Below, one piece after another: positions 56,666 to 64,000 of a stretch of DNA of 64,000 nt. Numbering within the stretch: position 1 is the stretch's first letter; each line of letters begins with the position of its first letter. The translations under genes and the position numbers were made by a program. The stretch comes from Oscheius onirici (taxonomy: Eukaryota; Nematoda; Chromadorea; Rhabditida; Rhabditidae), in NCBI GenBank assembly GCA_932521025.1, contig OW051471.1, forward strand, positions 7,130,001 to 7,194,000, written 5' to 3'. The notes under the pieces are model-generated. The model did not search any database, was not told the origin of the DNA, and saw only the letters and a program-made list of their open reading frames with translations.

Positions 56666-59290
56666 ATGTGGCTATTCTTTCTGATCTCACCCATCATCGC
56701 TGCCCCTCACTTACCTAGCTTGGATGTAACCATCGGTCATTCTTCTGGCTATGAGGAAGCCTCTCTCCGATTACAAAAATCAATGAATCTCAGTGTATGC
56801 TCACTTCTTGTTGAACAAAATGCATTTGCAGGTCGAACCTTGTCACGATTTCTTCGACTTTGCCTGTGGAAACTGGGTGGTCAACCATCCGATTCTTTCC
56901 TACATGACCTCAAGTACACAGTTCACAACACTGCGAGAACGTCTAAAGGAAGAAATGAAACGTATCGCATCTTGTAATTAAAACTTTTTGATACAGAGTT
57001 ATTTGAATCGAAAAAAGTTTCGTCGTCAAAGGCGGTCAATACGGCGCGAAAGTTCTACAAATCGTGTTGTGACCAGGAGTCCATTGACAAAATAGGCACC
57101 AAGGATGTCCTCAATCAAATGATAGTGAGTTCAGAACAACATCGAATTAATTCTTTAGGAAATGGGAGGATTTCCCATTGTACACGGAGATAGATGGAAG
57201 AGGAGCAAGTTCTCCCTATCTGCACTTATGACCAAAATGGCTGCTCTCCGTAGTTTTACTGTTTTCTTCGAGGCAGCTCCTAGTGTAGATATCAAAAATG
57301 CTACGAGAAGACTGCTAAATGTAATTAATCACATTTCTTTGAAAAAAATACAAATTTCAGTTTGACCAGGACCGTCTCGGTCTGGGTAGTGGAACACGCG
57401 ACTATTTCCTGAACAAGGAAAAATATTCGAAGCATCTGACAGCTTATAAACATCTTCTGACCAAAAAGGCTACAATTCTAACCAAAGACTCCAATCTCTC
57501 CGTAAACCTCGATAAAATCAAAAAGGATGTGGATGCTATTCTTGCTTTTGAGACTGAATACGCCAAAATTCTCGTTCCGGAAGAAGAAAGAAGGGACTAC
57601 AATGAAATGTATCATTTGGTCCACTTCAATGAGTTGAACAAGCTCATGCCTTCGGTGAAATCTCTCTTATCTTTATCAAGACACCCCTTTCAGATTGACT
57701 GGACAAGTTTGTTCCTTTCATTCACTCCAAAATCTGTGCATGAGTACATTAGTGGCAACCCGCTCATTATGTTGAATGAACCAGCATACTTTCAAAGGTT
57801 AGCTTTTTTAAAGAAGAGTCAATGTGTTAAGTTTTAGACTGCACAAACTCTTGACCACGGCCGATCCAGAAGTTCTGACCAATTACATGATGTTTCGCTA
57901 CATGGCCGACTTTAGATTTCAGCTGGGAACAAGGTTTGAGGACGTCTCTCAGGTTGTAAAACATTCGGTCAGTAATAGTAAAGTTCAGGAGTTTGCCAAA
58001 GTTCTTCTCGGGAGGAAGGAACGACCCCCAAGATGGATGGAGTGCAGTCTCGAAGCCAACGATTTTATGATTTTTGCAGCTGGAGCTATGTATGTCCGGG
58101 AACATTTCAGCGCTGTGAGTTATTTTGTTGTTATTGGATCTCGTCTGTTTAGGAGTCAAAGAATCTAATACTGGACATGATTGTCAATCTCAAAGAGGCA
58201 TTTCATCAGATTTTGGTAGAAAATGATTGGATGAACAAAGAGACCAGGGAGTACGCTGTAGTCAAGGCGAAGAAAGTGGAAAGACTAATTGGCTATCCAG
58301 ATTTTATCCTGGACGATAAGAAACTTGACGAATGGTACAAAAATGTGTGTTGTTCCATTTTATTTCAGAGAAACGTTTTTATTCAGCTGGATATTCAAGA
58401 AACAGACACTTTCAATGAGGTTATAGACAAGCTCAACCGCTATGGAATTGACTACCATTACAATCAGCTGTTGAAGAAAGTTAATCGACTACAATGGAAT
58501 GAGAATCCAGCAACTGTCAACGCTTTTTACTCGCACATCAAAAACGCCATAAGTTAGATTTTTTGCAGTTTAATTCTACTCACCCATTCAGTTTTCCCAG
58601 CAGCTATGCTTCAACCGCCGTTTTTCGTAAAAGATTCTCCCAAGGCGCTAAATTACGGAGCTATTGGTGCAATCATTGGACATGAAATAACTCACGGATT
58701 TGACGATCAGGGTAACAGGAAAATAGAGAGAGAAAACTGCAGTGTTAGGTAGACAATTCAATGAGATCGGAAGTTTGTTCAATTGGTGGGACAAAAACAC
58801 GGAAAAGAACTACAAAGAACGAACTTCGTGTCTTGAAAAACAATACAGCAACATAAGTGTCAGTCTTTTCAAAGTGTCCTACATTTATTGTTAGGTTCCT
58901 GGAACGAATCTCAACATAAATGGTCGACTAACTTTGGGAGAGAACATTGCGGACAATGGTGGAATCAAGGAAGCTTTCAACGCTTACAAACGGTACATTA
59001 TGAAACATGGAGCGGAGAAAAGACTTCCCGGATTGGAACAGTTTGACAACAATCAAATGTTTTTCATTGGATATGCTCAGGTGAGTTGATTTTTTTACTT
59101 TATCCTGATTTAGAACTGGTGTGGACATGCTACTCCGGAACATTACACACGTCTAATTTTGACCGATTCCCATACTCCACACAAGTACCGAATCAATGTC
59201 GTCCTTCAAAACCAGCCCGAGTTCGCTGAAGCCTTCAAGTGTAGCCCGAATTCGCCGATGAATCCGGCCAAACGTTGTGGCGTGTGGTGA
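56666..59290 (+). CDS. Neprilysin-like M13 zinc metallopeptidase, secreted type
   Basis: M13 endopeptidase that trims extracellular peptides, about 680 residues in eleven or so exons. The signal peptide [19 protein letters not shown] replaces the membrane anchor of classical neprilysins. The N-terminal M13 lobe opens [20 protein letters not shown]. The catalytic lobe has [11 protein letters not shown] with [11 protein letters not shown], the zinc site [14 protein letters not shown] (HExxH), and the third ligand with its partner Asp in GENIADNGG. It ends with the family-typical C-x-x-W (RCGVW). All catalytic residues are present. The start at 56666 was chosen because it follows a TTTCCAG and begins the signal peptide. 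No frame problems at the junctions traced. Confidence 0.93.
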
Positions 59291-59377
59291 TCTTCAGTCG
59301 ACTAGAGAGTAATAAATAATGTGCTTGTTTTGAAATCGTCGTTTTATCGTGAAGGTTGAGAACAGTATCACTCTGCC

Positions 59378-59592
59378 ATGCTGACTCGACTTGTTTTCGT
59401 TCTTCTTCTTTTGGTCTTTTTCGTCAGCAGCAGTCTGTTCAGTTCTCATCCAGCAGATTTTATGGAGGTGAGTATGCAGCTGATATTTGTTTGAAATGTC
59501 TATTTCAGAGAAAGCAGAGAGACATTTCCTGGCTCGGACCTCCAGAACGCTTTATGGGTGATCTGCCGATACCAATTTGGGCGATAGAATGA
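59378..59592 (+). CDS. Short secreted peptide (57 residues)
   Basis: Two exons. The first (MLTRLVFVLLLLVFFVSSSL, FSSHPADFME) is a strong signal peptide. A 41-bp intron joins it to RKQRDISWLGPPERFMGDLP and the end IPIWAIE. A basic site (RKQR) just after the signal region could release a 24-residue peptide, so a neuropeptide-like or antimicrobial precursor is possible. It lacks a Gly-Lys-Arg amidation site, which weakens the neuropeptide reading. Located 88 bp after the neprilysin stop, same strand. Confidence 0.6.
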
Positions 59593-59767
59593 CAACCAAC
59601 CTGATGACAAAGAGCTCTTGCTTTGACAATATCTAGCCTAACTATTGCCGAATTAATAAAAGCTGTGTTGGTACCAAATGGGGTACGACGCCGCCATGCG
59701 ACGAAGTCGGCTGGTTTTTTCTTTTATTTTGTTGTTAAATAAATAACAACCTGATCATCAACGACTA

Positions 59768-60972
59768 TTAAAAGTCGAGTATCTTGAAGTCGTTGTGATA
59801 CATCTTCTCTATCAAGTGTCTCAGCTGCCAATTCCTCTCGATCGTTCTCCTCAATTCCTCTTCGAATCCATAGTTCCGTTCAGACTGTTGCCATCTCGCA
59901 GAACGAAATATCCTGTCGACCTAAAAACCTGTACACGTAATGGAAAAAACCTACTGCTGCAAAGTGCTTGTATCCCAGGACTTCCATCAAATTGCTCACG
60001 ATACTGTCAACTCTCGATGAGTAAGGAACGATTCTGTACTTTTCCCTCCATTGCTCGACATCACAGATCCTACACACATATCCTCTAGTTCGCAAGACTT
60101 ACCAAGTTTGTGGGAAAAGATCCCAATCCATTTCGCTTATACTCCGATAATTCTCCTCATTGTACATGGCAAACTGCTGTAGACGCATGTGATAGGCATC
60201 AGCAAAACAGACGGGATCGTTACCACAGTCGTAACAACTATCTCCTTTTCTACAACGCTGTGAACTGACAGTTAGACAACTCTTACATTATACAGTGCTT
60301 GATGAAACCACTGAGGAACCTCTCAACCGGATCTCTCGCGACCATTACAAACTTCCATTTGTTCATATCGCGTAGCCGTACACGGATATTTCTGCTCATG
60401 TCCTTAGTTGAATGGAACTTGTTGGTTGCTCCACAGAATCTCAACTTTTTATTGGATCAGAAGACGAAATTTCGTACTTTTCTATGTTACTCACACTTAG
60501 TTGGTTGAAATCTTTGATTGAGCTCGATCTTTCCAGATAACAAACCAATGCTTGCAGCTCAGCTGAGAATGTTCCTCCAACAATACAGACTGACAATCCA
60601 ACACTGGGAGCTATCTGATTTCAAAGTGAGTTTGTTATCAATTGTCAAAGATACGGCAATTTTCATCGGGAACTTGACAAATTTGGGAACACAGTCTCTT
60701 GCGTAGTGACAAATAGACGAGCTTCCAAAGGTTTCTTTCTTATCCCAGCGGCCTTCAGCTGAGACGTTCGGCTCTGCAAATAGCCGTTTTCTTATATCGA
60801 ATTCGAATGTGTCCGAAGAAACTTCCTGAAGATACGTGTCATCACAGGAAAGGAGGAACGTTACGGGCCACTTGAAGGGGATCGGCCAGGGTCCATTTAC
60901 AGATTCTAATACTCGAAAGATGAACGGTATAGTAACAATGAGCACGGCGTGTTTTGCTTTGAAGGTGAACAT
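59768..60972 (-). CDS. Carbohydrate sulfotransferase-like protein (Sulfotransfer_2, nematode type)
   Basis: Golgi-type sulfotransferase, about 330 residues. A short N-terminal hydrophobic segment (HAVLIVTIPFIFRVLESVNG) serves as signal anchor. Next come CHYARDCVPKFVKFPMKIA and IAPSVGLSVCIVGGTFSAEL followed by ALVCYLERSSSI, where the family has its PAPS 5'-phosphosulfate loop. The 3'-phosphate motif is clear: KWKFVMVARDPVERFLSGFI. Cys pairs (CYDCGNDPVCFADAY), RYRIVPYSS and the family-typical last exon NYGFEEELRRTIERNWQLRH to YHNDFKILDF complete it. The 5' loop lacks the usual Lys-x-x-Ser/Thr-Ser/Thr, so activity is doubtful. Confidence 0.78.
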
Positions 60973-61148
60973 TTTGAATGGAAAACAATGGGATCAAAGT
61001 AGAACATCTCAAGGTGGCAGTAAGTGGGTCGGAGACTCTTTTAGAGGTCATTAGAAATATCTGGAGCAGAGAACAAACAAGGAAGTGAGGTTTATTGGAT
61101 TTCTACAATAAATACCTTTTCTATGAGCTCATCGTGATATATAAAATC

Positions 61149-61648
61149 TTTGGTACTTGTGTACTACATGGATTAATATTCTTAATTATGATATATAGCT
61201 ATTTACATCTTTAAAAACTCTTGACTTAAGTATGTTATAAATATAAAAAAATTGGAGATTTGTGAAGATCCGATTGCATCGGGAGTTTAAACAGGTCTCG
61301 ACAAGTCAATTAACAAGTGTGTGGACTTTGATTATTTTTGACTGGGGAGTTTCCAGATAGTAGAGAATCAAGTGCTGGGTTAAAAATATGGGAAAGCGTT
61401 CAAGACGGACGACCCGCTCAGGTCCTACATTTTGAAATTAGGCTTGGGAGGGAGCTTTCGGTGGTTTCTTTGGAGGGTAAGGAGGAATGAAATGGAATCC
61501 ACGACTAGGGCTCTGTGACAGAGCGAAGTGATGAATTTCTACTTTAGCCCTGGAAGGGCGTTCCCAACCTTGTGTTCTAGAATTTTACCAAAATTGTTAG
61601 CTAAAATAATTAATTAAGAGGTGTTCCATCTAGTACACAAGTACCAAA
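61149..61648. mobile_element. Possible TIR element enclosing dispersed-repeat copy 4
   Basis: TTTGGTACTTGTGTACTA plus CATGGA (61149-61172) is repeated inverted at 61625-61648 with one mismatch in 24. The 500-bp interval between includes dispersed-repeat copy 4. No clear target duplication is visible beyond the palindromic ends, so this may be two inverted fragments rather than one element. Confidence 0.5.
61343..61573. repeat. Dispersed repeat family, copy 4 (5'-truncated)
   Basis: It begins GGGGAGTTTCCAGATAGTAG (matching the middle of copy 3), shares CAGGTCCTACATTTTGAA and GTGACAGAGCGAAGTGA with copy 2, and ends GCCCTGGAAGGGC (61547-61559) followed by GTTCCCAACCTTGT. Confidence 0.75.
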
Positions 61649-61781
61649 TTTTTTTTGTATAAATATTACCACCATCGCACTATTGAAGCGTACACTGCGC
61701 TTTCAAAGAACACACACTCCACTTTTTACTCGAGATCACATACTTCGTATCGTCTCTAATTTTACCCCATAAATAATCTTG

Positions 61782-63064
61782 ATGCCGTCTTTTTCATCCG
61801 GCAATGGGGAAGACTTTTGCCAATTAAGCAGCTGCTTTCATCAGAAAAGAACTGTTTGCTCGACTGAAAACAACCCAGAAGGCAACAATAGTTCGAGGAA
61901 GATGATCGTCTTAGTGAAAGTAAGCTTCATCTCCCAGTCTATTGGGACTTTGTTTGCCGTCATTTTCAATATTCTGCTCGTATTCATCATGACAACCACT
62001 CCTAAAAACGACATCGGATTCTACCGAACTGTAATGATCATTTACGCCCTTTTTGAGCTTGTCTACGCCGTTGTCGTCTGTCTTGGAGCTCCAGTAAGTC
62101 GAAGAACACTTCTAAAAGAAATCCACAGATTCACTACATAACACATCAATCTTGGATTGGGTTTACCTATACTGGCCTACTGGCTCAGTCAAAATTCGCC
62201 ATGTTGGGACCCACAGTTTACTGCTTTTTCTACCAGCTCTGGCTGGGATTTGTCGTCTTCAACTTCATATATCGTTATGTCGCCATTTGCCAGTATGCGC
62301 CTATTTGTGTGAGCTACAAGTGAAATTTAGCAAAACGTGTTCCGAGAAAATCAAACTGTCGAAGAGTCTAAAAGGACTTATTGGGATAGCCGTCGTCATC
62401 TACATCGTGCTGTGTCTTTTCTGCTCGCATTGGCTGTGTATACAAAATGAGATGACAGATGTTATTTTGATGAGAATAACAGCAAAATTCCTTTTTAGGA
62501 AATCAGACAAGACATTTTGGAGTTCTTTGAGTTGGATAATAACACTCAATTCGGTTACTATATCCATCGTTTTCATGTAAGGAACAGTAATCACAAAACC
62601 CCCTTGTTCAGAAACTGGACGGAAGTCTTTCCTTTTACTCGATGGAGGCTATGTTTGTCCATTATGTCGACGCATATGGATCTTTGTCCATCATCGCATT
62701 CTGCAGTTGGAAACTGTACAACACATTCCAATCAACATTTAAACAGTCGTCCAGTATTCCTAAAGGCAGTTTCAATGTTTCTCTTGAGAAACAATTGTTC
62801 TGTACTCTCCTTATACAAGTGACAACTTTACCTTACCAACAAACTCTCGTTCAGGCATCGGTCCCCGTACTTCTTTGTATTATACCTTCCTTTTTTGTCG
62901 ATCTCTTTCCCTTCCTACCAGAAATCTTCATCTGGAAACTCACTCCGACATTCTCTACAGTCACGACTATTCCCAAGGCTCTCGATCCAATTATCACTCT
63001 TTGCTGTGTGACGCAGTACCGAAGAAGAATCCAGAGCATAATAGGTAAGGACTCTGATGTCTAG
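61782..63064 (+). CDS. Nematode seven-pass chemoreceptor (Str/Srd/Srj-like GPCR) 2
   Basis: About 360 residues in five or six exons. From ATG 61782 an unusual hydrophilic N-terminus with Cys and Asn-glycosylation sites (STENNPEGNNSSRK) precedes helix 1 (MIVLVKVSFISQSIGTLF, FAVIFNILLVFIM). An alternative start at 61902 would remove it and give a more typical length. Later helices read YCFFYQLWLGFVVFNFIYRY, LIGIAVVIYIVLCLFCSHWL and GSLSIIAFCSWKLYNTFQST. The intracellular loop has SLEKQLFCTLLIQ, and helix 6 has ASVPVLLCIIPSFFVDLFPF. The helix-7 end, TTIPKALDPIITLCCVTQYR, is the hallmark of Str-type receptors. Ligand unknown. Confidence 0.82.
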
Positions 63065-63860
63065 AAACTTCCCGAAAAACAGCATTAAGGTTGTGCTCCT
63101 GAAGAAGTCTCCAACGTCAGCATCACAACTTCACAACAAGTTGAACACTAAAAATGATCTTTTCTTTTCTGGGCCGAGTCTATACTAATGCTAATAAACA
63201 TTTAATGTTGAACTGATACAGTTCCACGCATAATCATAAAGGTGAAACTCATTTGGGAACTTTTGGAACCAGCCAATGTGTGAACGTTTAATATTCGCGC
63301 AAACAAGTGACAAACAAAAGTGCAAAGTCAATATTTGTCAAACTTTTATTAACCTTTTTCGTGATTTTTTTGTAGTCGTTTTGTAGACTCTTTATAAATG
63401 CTTAAAATTTTGTCCACTTTATTCAGAAGGAATATACTCCAGTCTCAAGACTACTGCTACTGCTGGATGGATGTTGTTTCTCGAAACTAGGTAGATACTC
63501 CAAGGGCGGAAGAGACAACATCCATGTGGGATGGAAGCCAAAGGCTGTATAAACTCCAAGTTCAAAAGTTTCTTGTTAAAAAAATCTACTCCTGACAACT
63601 CTTGACTTTCAACGACGATTCTTGTGGCCATGGACAAACAGACAGAGTCAGCCACAGACACCATAGCTTTATAATGGTTTAGATTGTGCATGATGAAGAT
63701 TTTGAGTTGAGCATTTCAGAAGAAGCCAAAATACTATCAACTGTACTCCATTGAATCGTTAAAGGGAACAACAACCTTGAGAAAACCTGTTGTTTCCTTG
63801 ACGGTAAACTCATAAACAGTTCTGATTGAGTCACAACTTTCAGTGCATCTGCTTCTTTTT
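63065..63860. other. Intergenic region with a minus-strand open frame of unknown status
   Basis: A 90-codon frame on the minus strand (63691 down to 63419) begins MHNLNHYKAMVSVADSVCLS and ends EYIPSE, its stop overlapping an AATAAA-type signal. It could be a last exon of the partial gene at the right edge or a chance frame. No splice junction joining the two was found. Not called as a gene. Confidence 0.35.
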
Positions 63861-64000
63861 TTATAATTGAAAAGACCGCCAAAAAGCCTTAGATTCGCAG
63901 GTTGTGGTTTCGAAAGCGCCGAGTGTTTCGAAAATGGCTTGCGCGTCGCGGTCGAAGGACGCGTCGCGTTCTGTCCATTCCCACAAGTTTCGTCGCCTTT
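63861..64000 (-). CDS. Partial gene at the right edge, C-terminal fragment
   Basis: One frame stays open from the window edge to a TAA at 63861: RRRNLWEWTERDASFDRDAQ, then AIFETLGAFETTTCES and KAFWRSFQL. Its codons prefer C or G at third positions (GAC, CGC, GCG, TTC), unlike the AT-rich surroundings, which favours real coding. The 5' part lies outside the window. No recognisable domain. It may instead be an internal exon with a donor I could not place. Confidence 0.35.
   Translation of the reverse strand, partial: RRRNLWEWTERDASFDRDAQAIFETLGAFETTTCESKAFWRSFQL

Overview
This window is nuclear DNA from a nematode, most likely a free-living rhabditid of clade V. Almost every gene is cut by tiny introns, mostly 34-50 bp, with GT donors and TTTCAG-type acceptors. 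The gene set is typical of worms: a cuticle collagen, UDP-glucuronosyltransferases, nematode-type chemoreceptors, an invertebrate lysozyme, a neprilysin, a nematode-type carbohydrate sulfotransferase and tandem nematode-specific membrane proteins. The species cannot be named from the sequence. There are no rRNA genes, complete tRNA genes or CRISPR arrays. Most gene spans below are ATG to stop with introns included, and exon chains were read by eye.

Layout. 20-4119(-): an SLC9C-type Na+/H+ exchanger with voltage-sensor-like and cyclic-nucleotide-binding-like parts. 4377-4624: a MITE with a perfect 9-bp target duplication. 4824-9934(+): a long coiled-coil and disordered protein. 10017-10945(-): a four-pass membrane protein. 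11896-12348(-): an i-type lysozyme. 12629-16047(-): UPF1/smg-2. 16887-18824(+) and 20573-23965(+): two UGT genes flanking a chemoreceptor gene (19075-20156). An intron of the second UGT carries a Merlin-like transposon remnant, and an earlier intron carries a dispersed repeat. 24034-30539(-): a tandem array of four-pass membrane proteins with a shared exon plan. Two of its units are joined in frame, and one intron holds a 218-bp near-perfect hairpin element. 31015-32064(+): a short-chain dehydrogenase with apparent lesions. 32108-32585(-): a Cys/Gly-rich secreted protein. 33106-33711(+): a small unknown protein. 33913-40226(-): a BED-finger gene derived from a hAT transposase.

40227-47153 is a 6.9-kb stretch without a convincing gene, probably mostly regulatory. 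To its right come a small secreted Cys-rich protein (47154-47859), a possible degraded relative (48634-48957), a PPxY tail-anchored membrane protein (49218-50136), a PRCC homologue (50605-52147), a modular GCSxGNC secreted protein whose start codon appears to be split by an intron (53657-54715), a cuticle collagen with an unusual tail (54950-56201), a secreted neprilysin (56666-59290), a short secreted peptide (59378-59592), a sulfotransferase (59768-60972) and a second chemoreceptor (61782-63064).

The genes do not form one pathway. There is a cluster of detoxification and environment-facing functions (UGTs, SDR, lysozyme, chemoreceptors), a cuticle/secretion cluster at the right, and housekeeping nuclear genes (UPF1, PRCC). 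The most unusual items are the lineage-expanded membrane-protein array with its eight-pass fusion, the domesticated hAT gene, the SLC9C exchanger in a worm, the split start codon, and a dispersed repeat family with a covarying terminal hairpin.
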